Shown here piece by piece: positions 1 through 10,974 of a stretch of 64,000 bases of DNA; position 1 is the first letter of the stretch; every line of letters starts with the position of its first letter. Position numbers and translations under genes: made by a program. Where the stretch lies: assembly GCA_012064385.1 (NCBI GenBank), contig QRDG01000864.1, forward strand, positions 58,399-122,398, given 5' to 3'. Source of the DNA: Puccinellia tenuiflora (taxonomy: Eukaryota; Streptophyta; Magnoliopsida; Poales; Poaceae). The notes under the pieces were generated by a model. The model was given only the letters and a program-made list of their open reading frames with translations, did not search any database and was not told the DNA's origin.

Positions 1-226
1 AACATCACCAGGGTCATCTTGTCTGATCTTGTACCGCAGTGCAGTGCATACCGGGCATTCATCCATATTTCCGTACTCCTCACCGCGGTACAAGATGCAG
101 TCATTGATGCATGCATGTATCTCCTGCGCATCTAATCCTAGAGGGCAGATAGCCTTTTTTGCTTCGTACGTAGTCTCGGGCAATTCGTTATCCTTTGAAA
201 CCTTCGGCTTCATTATTTTCAGTAAC
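1..226 (-). pseudogene. TNP2 transposase of CACTA-A, downstream segment
   Basis: Read on the minus strand this continues the TNP2 frame that stops at 7421, once the LTR retrotransposon between 227 and 7420 and one copy of its 5-bp duplication are removed. Visible blocks include a run ending in YEAKKAICPLGLD, the motif HACINDCILYRGEEYGN and a C-x-x-C pair (DECPVCTALRYK). All are characteristic of the region before the Transposase_21 core in En/Spm-type CACTA transposases. By family the protein binds element ends and cuts the DNA in the nucleus. The frame is open across the whole segment and runs off the left edge, so catalytic blocks cannot be inspected. It is called a pseudogene only because the retrotransposon disrupts it. 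Confidence 0.85.
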
Positions 227-1191
227 TGTCGTGTCTTGGATCACGGACATCGGGAGTAAAGGATACCCCCTTTTTAGGTTCGGTATGGGGCGCGAAGGAG
301 AGGCTGAGAAGCATCTTCCACCTAGGGACTTCGTCCACGCTCGAGATCTGCGTACTAGCAAGCATCACAGAGACACAAGGAGTTTACCCAGGTTCAGGCC
401 GCCCGGAGGCTAACGGCCCTACTCCTGCATGTCTGGATTGAGAGGTGTATCATGGTGTAGCTTTACAATGGTGGTCGCGGGTGAGAACCCGGGAGGTGTC
501 GACTAGAGGTTAAACACGAGCAGATCCTTGCCCGGAGGAGATCACCTCTCGTCTAAGCTAATCTTGGACTTGTGCGCTACCTAGCCTAGCCTCCAACTTG
601 CGTCTGTTTCTCCTCCTTCTCCCCTTGGGTGCCTCGGCCCTCCTTTTATAGGCTAAGGGGATACCACAGGTGCACCCTTGGGCCGGAGGGGTTTTGACGG
701 GAAAACCCCTCTGGGTTCTCTTTAGGAGGCGACGTGGCCTCCTCTCGTCCAAGTATTCTTCTCAGAGGTGGTAGGTGAGTCCTCCCACCTTTTACAGGGA
801 GGGCGGATAGAGGCCGACAGCTTTTCCGCCTCCGCCCCCTTTGGCGCCTCCATCTTCTTGGCGCCCGAGTCTTCTAGGAGCTTCCAGCCGGGGCTGGCAA
901 GCTTATCCTCGTCGCGCGGTGGAGGTTGGTCCCCGGGGATGAGCCTGGCCTCCTGCCGAGCGTCGGGGTCCCCGGGACCTCCACGCCTGCTTCCGGGTCG
1001 AGGGGGCCCCAGAGGGTCCCCGGGTCCCTTGCCTTGTTTGTTGATGCCGCGTGCGTCGGAACGCCGTGGGGCAGATGGGGGGCTCATCTGCCAGTCTTGT
1101 GCCTTGGCCTTGATCACCTTCTTGCTGGGCCCACGTGCGGTGGACCCACTTTGACCGCATCAGGGGAACCCCATGTTCCACTGTTGCGACA
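227..1191 (-). repeat. Left LTR (3' LTR in element sense)
   Basis: Starts TGTCGTGTCTTGG and ends TGTTGCGACA. It is nearly identical to 6457-7420. A minus-strand TATA box (CCTATAAAAGG) is at about 643-653. It is bounded on the left by GTAAC. Confidence 0.9.
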
Positions 1192-1206
1192 GTAGCCCCC
1201 GGGCAT
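1192..1206 (-). other. Polypurine tract of the LTR retrotransposon
   Basis: Read on the minus strand, the bases just before the left LTR are ATGCCCGGGGGCTAC. This purine-rich tract is in the position expected for plus-strand priming and supports minus orientation of the element. Confidence 0.65.
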
Positions 1207-1473
1207 AGTCCCAACGGCCACGCCCTTCTGCCGCCGGGGCTATGACCAAAAAGAGTCAAAGTGGGTCCCCGGCGCCAGGTCTTGAACGTCTTGCTCTATC
1301 CGTCAGAGCCGCGTGCCATGGAGGAGCGCGTCTCACGGGTCTTCTGAATGTTGCGATCTGTGCGGGTCGCCAACGCTCGCCTTGAATCCAACGGGAGGAG
1401 ACGATCGAACGGAACGCCTCCTGGGTCCCCGCGCCGACTGGGAAGGTGGGACCGCGAAGCGACGCGTGGGGAG

Positions 1474-1484
1474 CCTTATAAGCC
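1474..1484 (+). promoter_or_regulatory. TATA box of the antisense gene
   Basis: CCTTATAAGCC lies about 150 bp before the ATG at 1632, on the strand opposite to retrotransposon transcription. It is followed by a pyrimidine-rich leader. With the poly(A) signal at 5021 it delimits a complete-looking antisense transcription unit. Confidence 0.5.
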
Positions 1485-1631
1485 ACGGTTCCAAGGAACT
1501 GTAGCCGTTACTCCTCCCCAAACACAGAGATCTCGAAGCGCCGCCGGAGAGCACTTCGTCTTCATCCTTTCGTTGCTCACCGCAACCCTTCTCGACCGCC
1601 GCGACACCAAGCGTCCACGCCTTCTGCTCCG

Positions 1632-4600
1632 ATGGCCAGGACCAAGAAGAGTGCCCAGAAGAAGACCGCCGGTGCCTCGCTCGCTAGGAGGAAGCCGCCC
1701 CCAAGGTCCGAGAAGTCAGTGAGGAGGTCAGAACGCGCCGCCGAGACGACGGACATGCGCCGCCAGACGGTCCTGTTCCCGAGCATCTATGCCTCGGATC
1801 CCGCGCTGCTGAAGAAGGCTCGATTCGGGGCGGTGGCGTCCCAGGCGAGGGGGGACATGCCGGCCCGCGAGGTGACAGAAGTTCTGCCGCCGGCCGAGGT
1901 CTGAGAACCCACTCAGATCCCCGTCTTCGACATCTTCGTCAGGATGGGGCTGGTTCCCCCATTTTCAGACTTCTTCCTTGAGATCCTGCAGGCGTACGGC
2001 CTGAGGCTCCTGCACTTGACTCGAGGAGCCATCCTGGATCTGGTCATCTTCGCTCACGCCTGCGAGGCGTTCGTCGGGGTAATGCCCTCCGTGGCATTGT
2101 TCCGACATTTCTTCCAGCCCCGCGTGGGGAAAGAAGGATGGTTGGCAGGCGGGGTCATGTTCTGCTTCCGCCAGAACGTCAAGCAATTCTATCCCCAGAT
2201 GGTGGTGAAGTCCAAGTGGGAAGAATGGAGGAACAGCTGGTTCCTCGTCGCCGTACCAGAGGCCCTCGAGTGCCTCCAAGAACCGAAGAAGCACCCGGAG
2301 TCCCATGAGCTCTGGAGGGGCCTGAGTCACCAGGATGTGCTCCTCGCGGGGGCGGTGTCCCGCTTCAAGCTTTTGCGGGAGCAGGGAGTTTCCGGGGCCG
2401 CCATTGTTGCGCATGCCTTGCACAACCGTCTGGCCCCCTTGCAGAAGAGGCCCCACCTGGCCTGGGACTTTCAGGGTCTCCGGGACCCTTCTCGATTGAG
2501 GAATTCCGACATTAATGACGAAACTCTCTTCGACTCCGTGAGGAAGATCTTTCCTCCCAACGCGTCATATCAACTGCCACAGGGGGTCCTGCCCCTATGC
2601 GAGGATCCAGCGAAGGCGCAGATCCTCGCGGAGATGCCGGAGTGCAATGCCCTCGGGATCGTGGGGCGAGACGACGCCAGGCCCCAAAATCCCAAGGTCA
2701 GGGCTCGCAAGATTAAGGTCCCCTCTAGCTCCGGCGAGGAAAAGGAGGCCTCCGAGTCCGAGGCGGAGAGCACGGAGAGCTCCGAGGTGGAGTCTGCTGG
2801 CTCCGCAGAGGACAGCGACAGTGATGATGACGGTGACGACGATGACGACGACGAGTCCGGGGGTGGCGACACCGACAAAGCCGCCTGCGACGAAGACGAG
2901 GAAGCGGAGGAAAAGGACTCCTCCCCGCACCCGTCAGGTGGACACGCCGCGGTCCCCCGTCCGGAGAATAGCCCCTGGGCGGCGCCCATGGTCGGAGAAG
3001 AGAGCGGCCCCGTGGGCATGGAGGTTGATGACGGCGCCTTCGTTGTCGCACCGTGGCGCAAAGGGCGGTTCCAAAGCCAGTCGCTGGCCCTGGAGCCTTC
3101 CTTCGCCACCGATGCGATGCCCGCGAGCCCGCACGGCTCCTTCGCCGGGTCCGTAGGCATGCCCGAGTCGCTGGGCCACAAGCGACCCCGCGGGTAAGTT
3201 TTCTTGTTGCTAGTCCTCGCCATGTTGTTGTTGGATTTCACGAACTGCGCCCCCGGGAAGTTTAACCAAGAGTCGTTGCAGGGGCCAAACTTCCCCGGAG
3301 GCCAACAAAAAGCGATGGGAGGCGGCGGAACGCGACACGGCCACCAGTGCCGGCGTCCCCGGGGGGACCCCGACTGCTCCCAGCCCGACGAAGGCGTTTG
3401 GGGGCGACGCGCAGGACAACTCCGGGATGCACCCGTCCCCTGTGAAGGCCAGAGGGGCAGGGACCTCGGAAGCGGCAGGTAATCCTCGTCCAACCGGACA
3501 AGTATAACCCCGTCCTGCCCTTAGAGACTTGACGCCGTGCCTTGCTTGAAATAGATACCTCAGTGGTCGGCGGGTTCCCGACAGGGGACCACACCGTGAC
3601 GACTCCGGACCAAGAGGTGTCCAAAGCCGCACCGGAGGCGACGAATGCGCGCCCAGAGGGCGAGCGCGCGGCGGCGCCTGAGCAAGGTCCAACCGTTGCA
3701 GGAAACGTGAACTGTCCGGGAAGCCCGAGCCTCCTGGATTGCTCACTCATGACAGGGGAAGAGCTGGACACCTTTGTCACCCTGTCGACGTGTTCCGGAG
3801 CGAGCGCCGAGATAGCCGCGCTGGCGGAGATCAGGACGAACTTCTCCGCGCGGTGCGGAAGAGGAAACGCTTCCGGGGGGCCGCAGGGAGCAGCCCCCGA
3901 GGTCACGATCACGGGCGCGAACACCAGGGAAGCTATGATCCGGGGGGTAGACCAGCTAGTCCAGGAGATTGAGGCCAGGGAAGACGCGCTGGCGCAGGCC
4001 AGCTCTCACGCCGAGGAGGCGCTCAACAAAGCAGCTGCCGACCTGTCCCATCAGTGGAGCCTGTTCTCAATCATGTGGAAGAGCATGGAGAAGAAGAACA
4101 AGGATAAACAGGGCGAGCTCGCGCACAGGGAGCAGCAATTGGCAGCCAGAGAGGCTGAATTGGCGACAGGGACCAGAGATTTAGAGCTCCGGAGAGAAGA
4201 GCTGAAGACAGAGGTCGAGCAGCGCCTCGCTGAGGCAGAGAAGAAGCACCAAGCGGCGTTGGACGAGGTGACCTAGGGTGCTAGGGAGGCATAGCGGAAG
4301 GAAGAGGAGGCCCGGAAGGCAGCCGAAGATGCCGAGAAAGGTCTCCTCGCAGAGAGAGACGCCACCCGCAAGCTGCGGGACCAGGCCAAACTGGACGGCC
4401 AGAGAACTTCCGAGCTGGAGAAGTCCCTGAAGCTGAAGGAGGATGAACTGTCGTCGCTGACGGCCAAGCTCCTCGAGTTGGGGGAGAACCATTCCCGGAT
4501 GTCCTCGGAGTTGACGGGAATCTGCCAACAGGCTGAAGACGGGTTCAAGAGCATCATTGCCGCCAGCGTAGACGTGGTGGCGTGGGTGCTCCAGCTGGAC

Positions 4601-4903
4601 AGGCACGCTGAACTCTCCGAGTTAGCCCCGGACTGCCGGAGCCTCCCCGAAGTGTCCGAGTTCCTCAGGAAGACGACGGCCTCCGTGAGGTCCGCCAAGA
4701 ACCGAATCGCGCTCCGGCTGCGCACGGACCGGAATGGAGCCAGCCTTGACACAGCGACGCGCGTGATGGCCTCGTTCCGGGAGGCGAACCCGAACACCAT
4801 CATGCCCTACTTCATGGTCGACGAGCCCTCCGAAGCCTCGTTCCAAGCCGTAGAAGACCTCGCGGCCACGTTGGCCACGTCGATGTATCCTCCGCCCCGC
4901 TAG
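1632..4903 (+). pseudogene. Antisense gene in the LTR element: Transposase_28 ('putative gypsy type transposon') protein
   Basis: Exon 1 starts at ATG 1632 with a basic N-terminus (MARTKKSAQKK). After an in-frame TGA at 1902 the same frame runs from 1944 to 3192. It contains the plant-specific Transposase_28 block (VPPFSDFFLEILQAYGLRLL, then HACEAFVGVMPSVALFRHFF). An acidic Ser/Glu/Asp-rich tract follows at about 2720-2920. GTAAGT at about 3193 and an acceptor near 3280 suggest an intron, and a further short exon and intron are likely before 3560. The last exon (about 3560-4903) is a long coiled coil rich in Glu, Lys and Ala, then a compact C-terminal region, with two in-frame TAG codons near 4274-4292. 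The gene has its own TATA box and poly(A) signal and runs against the element's transcript. The biochemical role of this family is unknown to me. Three stops make an intact protein unlikely. Confidence 0.75.
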
Positions 4904-5020
4904 GCTCCCTGCACGCCATTCGAGCACTCGTGCCCCAAATAATCATTAGCTTGTATAGGTAGGTCTTTTCTTGCTCTTTTCCGTCAGCATGTAAATATTC
5001 TGTATTTCTTTTATGCTTTC

Positions 5021-5026
5021 AATAAA
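5021..5026 (+). other. Poly(A) signal of the antisense gene
   Basis: AATAAA occurs about 115 bp after the stop codon at 4903, in a T-rich stretch. The following 5027-5540 holds no supported gene; it is internal retrotransposon sequence. Confidence 0.5.
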
Positions 5027-5569
5027 ATGCTGTGGGGCTTTTGCCTCACAGTCCTTTATATTCAAAAAAAAAAAACTTATGCTACATTGTTTTAGGAAAC
5101 TTCCATGCCATTCTATTTGCGGGTGTTTTGGTTTTATCATGTTTCCTTTTTCTCCACGTCTTTGAGAGATCCTTCCGAGATGTAAGCTTACCCGTGAGAT
5201 CCTGACTGATCAGGCACATCTCCACGGGCCCTACCGATTCCCGAAAGGTTGCTCACCCACTCGACTCGCACTCCTCCCGAGCAGTACCAGGTCTCTCACC
5301 GCTTCGTACTCCCGGGAGAGTCGGCCCCCTGGGGTGCTCAATCGACGGACAAGACACGTTTCCAGTTTCAAGCATGGTTTTATTCCCGCAAAATAGACAG
5401 CCAGAACATGACAAAGTTTCAGATCAAGGATAACTTATCTTTGTTGATTACACGGAGTCTCAAGTGGTTACTCGTCCGGGTGCCCTTCCAGACGTCGTGG
5501 GTACTTCGCGCGGGCCGTGCTCTCCGCCTTAGTGTGCCCCGCGGAGTGGAAAGGAAGCAGTTTCCTTGA

Positions 5570-6270
5570 TCCGCGCGCACTGATCAGCCATGGTCCACAG
5601 GTCTTCCAGGGTGGCCACCGTGTGGGTTCTCAGCTTCTCCCGCATCATGGGGTTGCGAACGTTGGCGTGGAAGACAGCGATGACAGAGATCTCTTGCAGG
5701 TCAGCCGGGGAATACGGACGAGGACACCCCGGAACCTCCAGATGTATCGGCAGAGTGGCTCCTCTGGCCCTTGCTCTAGGCGGTAGAGGTCGAGGACGGT
5801 CGCACCAGGTTGCGGACCCGCCTGGGCCTCCATCTCCTCACGAGAGCGACGCCTGGGGTTGAAGCTCTGGTTGACGGTCTCGCGGGTGGGATCCATGGGC
5901 CTCTTGCCATGGGGATCCCCTCGTTGTTCCTCCTCCGGGGGTGCTGGCGCAGGAGCGGCAGCTGCTTGGGCGTTGGTCGAGGCAGAGACCACAGGAGCGT
6001 GGCAGTGGTGAGCATAGTCCAGCAGGTTTTCCAAACTCGCGATCCAGGCCCTTGCTCGGGGATCACTCTTGCACTGCTCTGGCGGGTAGGAGAGAAGCAC
6101 TCGGGCCGTGCCCAGCGCTTCTTCCAGCCCCCAGCTTCTTCACGACGACTGCTGCGACGGCTCACCACGGACCTCCTGAGCACCTGACATGGTCTTTGCT
6201 GGCCGAAGACGTGCCGATTCACCCGATCTCGACAGAACAGAGGAGGAGCTCGTGCCAGATCTTGCTTTGA
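5570..6270 (-). pseudogene. Decayed gag-like region of the LTR element
   Basis: This is minus-strand coding sequence in at least two frames, just inside the primer-binding site where gag belongs. One frame (6100-5645) has a central Pro/Ala-rich linker, a basic stretch and then YRLEQGPEEPLCRYIWRFRG, a pattern typical of plant gypsy gag capsid domains. The frame then continues toward a region resembling the capsid C-terminal helices (5640-5540). Frame changes near 6100 and a stop shortly after the putative start at about 6189 mean no complete Gag is encoded. By family Gag forms the cytoplasmic particle that packages element RNA. Homology is judged by pattern only. Confidence 0.55.
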
Positions 6271-6436
6271 CCGAAGAATTCATCGCTGAATGTGGCGACG
6301 CGACGAACCAGGATCTCGCAGGAAGATCCGGAGAACTTGAAGCGGATTTCCTCGAAGATCTCGAAGCCGATGAAGAACTCGAGGAAGATCTCGACGAAGA
6401 ACACGAAGCCGATGAAGATGAAACCAGTGCTTGCGC

Positions 6437-6454
6437 CCCCTACCTGGCGCGCCA
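6437..6454 (-). other. Primer-binding site
   Basis: Two bases inside the right LTR the minus strand reads TGGCGCGCCAGGTAGGGG. A TGG start at this spacing is the hallmark of a plant LTR-element primer-binding site, pairing with a tRNA 3' CCA end. The exact tRNA was not determined. Confidence 0.7.
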
Positions 6455-6456
6455 GA

Positions 6457-7420
6457 TGTTGTGTCTTGGATCACGGACACCGGGAGTAAAGGATACCCCA
6501 TTTTTAGGTTCGGTATTGGGCGCGAAGGATGCTGAGAAGCATCTTCCACCTGGGGACTTCGTCCACGCTCGAGATCTGCGTACTAGCAAGCATCCAGAGA
6601 CACAAGGAGTTTACCCAGGTTCAGGCCGCCCGGAGGCTAAGTGCCCTACTCCTGCATGTCTGGATTGAGAGGTGTATCATGGTGTAGCTTTACAATGGTG
6701 GTCGCGGGTGAGAACCCGGGAGGTGTCGGCTAGAGGTTGAAGACGAGCAGATCCTGGCCCGGAGGAGATCACCTCTCGTCTAAGCTAATCTTGGACTTGT
6801 GCGCTACCTAGCCTAGCCTCCAACTTGTGTTTGTTTCTCCTCCTTCTCCCCTTGGGTGCCTCGGCCCTCCTTTTATAGGCTAAGGGGATACCACAGGTGC
6901 TCCCTTGGGGCCGGAGGGGTTTTGGCGGGAAAACCCCTCTAGGTTCTCTTTAGGAGGCGACGTGGCCTCCTCTCATCCAAGTATTCTTCTCAGAGGGGGT
7001 AGGTGAGTCCTCCCACCTTTTACAGGGAGGGCGGACCGAGGCTGACAGCTTTTCTGCCTCTGCCCCCCTTTAGCGCCTCCATCTTCTTGGCGCCCAAGTC
7101 TTCTAGGAGCTTCCAACCGGGGCTGGCAAGCTTATCCTCGTCGCGTGCTGGAGGTTGGTCCCCGGGGATGAGCCTGGCCTCCTGCCGGGCGTCGGGGTCC
7201 CCGGGACGTCCACGCCTGCTTCTGGGTCGAGGGGGCCCCGGAGGGTCCCCGGGTCCCTTGCCTTGTTTGTTGATGTCGCGTGCGTCGGGACGCCGTGGGG
7301 CAGATGGGGAGCCCATCTGCCAGTCTTGTGCCTTGGCCTTGAGCGCCTTCTTGGTAGGCCCACATGCGGTGGACCCACTTTGACCGCATCAGGGGAACCC
7401 CATGTTCCACTGTTGCGACA
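6457..7420 (-). repeat. Right LTR (5' LTR in element sense)
   Basis: Starts TGTTGTGTCTTGG and ends TGTTGCGACA. A minus-strand TATA box (GCCTATAAAA) is at 6871-6880, so transcription would run toward lower coordinates through gag. It is followed by the GTAAC duplication at 7421-7425. Confidence 0.9.
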
Positions 7421-8003
7421 GTAACTTCTCAAATCCCTTGTCAGATAAACTAGTCTCTGCCTTCCATTTCAGCAATTCCAGTGTGGTACCGAGCTTTGTG
7501 CTGCCATCTTCGCAATTTGGGTACAACAACTTTTTGTGATCCTCTAGCATGGCCTCCAACTTCAGCTTCTCCTTTTCTGTATCGCATTCTCGCTTTGCAT
7601 TAGAAATGACCCGACCAAGACCATCAGCGGGCTCATCTGATGCCCGTTGTTCTTCACCTCCTTCTTCTTCATTGTCTTCCATCGCAGTATCACCATATTC
7701 TTCAAGGAACATAGCATAGTTGTCATCATCCTCTTCTTCTTCATTGTCTTCCATCATAACCCCTCTTTCTCCGTGCTTGGTCCAACAATTATAGCTGGGC
7801 ATGAAACCTCTCCGAAGCAGGTGGCCTTGAAGGGTTCTCGAGGAAGAGTGCTCCTTGATGTTCCGACAGTCCACACATGGACAAGGCATAAAACCATCCT
7901 CTTTGTTTGCCTCAGCCACATCGATAAATTTATGCAGGCCTGTAATAAAATCGGGACTGCGTCGGTCGCCATACATCCATCGTTGCCGTTCATCCATCTG
8001 CAT
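7421..8003 (-). pseudogene. TNP2 transposase of CACTA-A, N-terminal segment
   Basis: The minus-strand frame starts at ATG 8003 (MQMDERQRWMYGDRRSPDF). It contains the transposase-associated zinc-finger-like domain, with CPCVDC, then a HLLRRGFMPSY-type block and a W. An acidic linker (about 7765-7640) and a Lys/Glu-rich helix follow, ending KGFEKLL at the retrotransposon insertion. The gene continues at 226-1. By family the N-terminal domain is a DNA-contacting module of CACTA TNP2 proteins. No stop is seen in this segment. The start was chosen as the first ATG before the conserved WMYG block. A second gene diverges upstream. Confidence 0.85.
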
Positions 8004-8100
8004 ATCATATAAGTAGCTTTATCAAATACCATTAGAATAAAATTTTGAATAGTGAAATGACTACCGTACATCGACACGTGCAATATTTGTATCAATTACA
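8004..8100. promoter_or_regulatory. Divergent intergenic region of CACTA-A
   Basis: About 100 AT-rich bases separate the ATG of the minus-strand TNP2 gene from the first plus-strand exon, which begins after a TTACAG acceptor-like site at 8100. True promoters may overlap upstream exons; no TATA box was assigned. Confidence 0.3.
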
Positions 8101-10641
8101 GATGAAAAGGACAAGGTTGCTAACCTTGATCGATTGGTGGAGGGGTTAGCTGTTTGGAATGCGGCTGGTCGACAGGGGCCGATATACGTGCCCAGCGTCA
8201 GCGGCAGCAACTCCATCATGAACCAAAATGTGTCGCCGGACCTGGCGACCCCACATCCCAACGCAACGACGCCCCCTACCGCGAAAGATATCGAGCCGCA
8301 GCCAGCGGCGGCTGTTCTTCATAATGCAACCGAGCGGCCGGAGAATGTTAGGCCGGCCGCCGGCACCGGCGCCCTTGTCTCGACAGTTGCCGAGCTCGAC
8401 GCCATCACCCAGGTAACTAATTAGTTAGTCCGCAGAATCTTCTATAACTATGCCTATGATGACTGCCATCTCATGATGTCCAACATGTTTTGACTCAGCA
8501 CATGCCTTGCATACTACTGCATAGGTTGGTGCCCGGCGGCGAGTTGAAGGACTGTGCTCAGGGCTCTGTCGTACAACCAATGAGCCGCGATATGCACCAC
8601 AGTAAAATGGATGAGGACGTGATGAGGGTCAGGTTGGTTACGATAGTGCCTGAGTTTCGTGACGTCGAGCCCCCCATTCAACCTCCGGGAGCCGACGAGG
8701 ATCACATGGTCCTTAAAGATTGCATCAAGTGGCCAATGAAATGGCCGAAGACCCAAATTCGTCTTGGGACTGGTCTTCTAGGGTTAAGGCGCACCACCGA
8801 CGCCACCTCGAGGCCCCCGATCGTTCGGCCCTCGAGGCCCCCGATCATTCGGCCCTCCTCGAAGCCTGCAGCCATCACTGCCACCCAGAAGGAACCGACG
8901 GTCGTCGCCACCAGCAGTCGCCACCAAAAACTTTTGGGAGCGCCTGTACCGCAACCATCCAAAGGCGCTGCCAATGCACCTCAACTTGATGCCAATGACG
9001 ACGATGGTGATGATGTCGACGTCGAGGGCTACCTCAACACTGGCGCCAGCTTGGACATGTACATGCCTCCTATGGATGAAGAACCCTTCCGCGCTCAAGG
9101 CGATCAAGCTGCTCGTCCCAGTACATGCACGCAGCGCCTGGACTTCCAGGGTTTATCTCAAGACACGCCTCCGGAGGCCGGCGATCAACCTCCACGCAAA
9201 TTACCGTCTACCATTTTCAGCCCTGGTACACTACGTAAGACGGTTTTCCCGGAGTCCGCACCCCGACCACCCTCACCATCCCCGGAGATGAAGAAGAAGA
9301 AGAACAAGAAGAGAAAGAGGGGGCCAGGCGCCTCTGCGAGCCAGCCAGCTCCTAAGACTATCCGGGGTCATGAAGACACGGTATCACCCCATGCGTTTGT
9401 TGGATTGACCCGGGTTCATGAAGCTGGTAAGGCGATACTGCCTCCGGAACTGCTCTGCCTTGCACGTGGATCCATGCACGCTTTGCATGAATCTATCTTG
9501 GTGCTAGAGCGCCTCCTTCTTCAAGACAAGGAGCCAAATTACCCGGTGTTCATGGTTAGGGTGCCAAAGGACTTGGACTTCATCTATGATGCCCCCGCGA
9601 ATCCGTTCTTCATCGCGTACGAGGACGTCTTCAATCTCTTTCACTCTAGATGGCTGGACTATAACTTGGTCCGCCTATACGCGCTCGATATGTCGATGAA
9701 GATCAAGAGAGATAATACCCAGTCCGTCACGGTAGCGGATCCCTACTATATGCGTGACTGCCAGCTGGTGGAAGGATTAGCGACACGGACCAAGGCGACA
9801 GAGTACCTCGGGAGTTTCATGCTGACCAACAAGAGGAAGAACAACGTTCTTCTGCCTTTCTTTCCCGAGTAAGTACACATTCGCTCGCCGCCGTCGTAAC
9901 TTATGCTTTCTTGTAGATTTGTTCCATTGCTGATCCTTTCCAACATTTTGTTTCAATTGTGTTGAGCAGGAACAAGTACTGCACACTCGTCGTCCTGAAC
10001 CCGAGGTGGTCCAGTGCCACTTATCTCGACTCGGGGAGTTTGGATATGAAGAAAGACTACACCAAGATAAAGGGTGTTCTCGATGAGGCTCTCGAGGGCT
10101 ACGCCAAAAAGGGAGGCCCCTTCGAAAAGAAGCAACAAGTTTCCAGCAATGACGGCACACACCGGTTCAAGCATGTGACCGAGTTCTGCTGCGTGAAGCA
10201 GAAGTCTGGCAGCGTGAAGGAGGCCTTCTATGCCCTCCATCACCTAAAAGGGTTTGTCCGGGATGCTGAGAAATTGAAGTTGCCATCTAGCCTCCAAGAA
10301 TGGACCAAATGTGCGGGGGATATCACCGATGCCGATCTTAGAGAAGACTTCCATCGCATCCAGGTGCAGTTATATAAAATCATCGTCGATGATGTCACCA
10401 ATCATCGGAGGTCCTTACACAACGTCAGAGGTAGCAATAAGTGCTTCTTTATTTTCTTTATTATAGACTTGTCCACTTAGATTTGTATTATTAATCAATA
10501 TATTTATATCCCAATCCATCTCCAGGGTTGCCTAAGAGGGAGATTGAAGAAATCCTAGAGGCTCAGCAGGACACCAGGACGTGGACGACGAAAGAGGGCT
10601 GCAAACCGTTCCCGGCGCCGACGAAGAAGAAGGATCCATGA
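8101..10641 (+). CDS. Second gene of CACTA-A (TE protein, DUF8039-like with possible degenerate C48 tail)
   Basis: Exons are inferred from continuous frame and GT/AG signals: about 8101-8410, 8524-9868, 9970-10430 and 10526-10641 (TGA 10639-10641). Exon 2 opens with a block of the type found in grass transposon proteins (VPGGELKDCAQGSVVQP, then VPEFRDVEPPIQPPGADED). A Pro-rich linker and a nuclear-localisation-like run of Lys/Arg at about 9285-9330 follow. The C-terminal part (about 9390-10430) resembles the fold of Ulp1-like proteases: a strand, then NKYCTLVVLN and YLDSGS. The usual catalytic His before the strand is not present, so protease activity is doubtful. Exons are open with good junction phase. 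It is divergent from TNP2. Function is unknown; an accessory role in transposition is inferred from position only. Confidence 0.6.
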
Positions 10642-10974
10642 TCTCGTCCTCCCCGCTCGATCTTGCTCACCACCGTCGCCGATGTACGCTCTACTTGATC
10701 CTAGTGTAGCTAGGCAGTGACCTCTCCATTTGTAATAATGTCTGTAAATGATGAACTTTTATATCATGATGAGTTGTGTAAACATTCGGCACTTTGTGAC
10801 TATATGTATGTATCTCGGGCACTAAGTAATATATATGTGTGATGACATAGTGATTAATGTGTTTGTCTGTTTTCATATACCTGTTAAATATACCTGTAGT
10901 TCTGTATAAATCTGTATAAATCATGTATACCTGTATTTGTACAGCAAAATACGTTTTTCTGTATTTCTGTTTTA
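10642..10974. other. AT-rich spacer downstream of the CACTA-A second gene
   Basis: Probably 3' UTR and element interior. No gene or clear motif was seen, apart from short repeats of a TGTATAAATC/TACCTGTA type near 10880-10930. Confidence 0.4.

Larger units (their letters stand above)
227..7420 (-). mobile_element. Non-autonomous LTR retrotransposon (gypsy-like), no pol, minus strand
   Basis: Two direct repeats of about 965 bp (227-1191 and 6457-7420) start TG and end CA, and they are flanked by identical 5-bp duplications GTAAC (222-226 and 7421-7425). Orientation is minus. A tRNA-primer-like site starting TGG lies just inside the right LTR, a purine-rich tract lies just inside the left LTR, and each LTR has a minus-strand TATA box. 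The inside holds only decayed gag-like sequence (about 5570-6270, minus) and a large plus-strand antisense gene unit (1474-5026). No protease, reverse transcriptase, RNase H or integrase is visible, so movement would need an autonomous partner. The LTRs differ at several sites and by a short indel near 295, so the insertion is not very recent. Confidence 0.9.

Noticed and set aside
558..1259. Overlapping open frames in the LTRs (also 6280-7430)
   Set aside because: They are products of GC-rich LTR sequence, present in both LTRs on both strands, with no domain.
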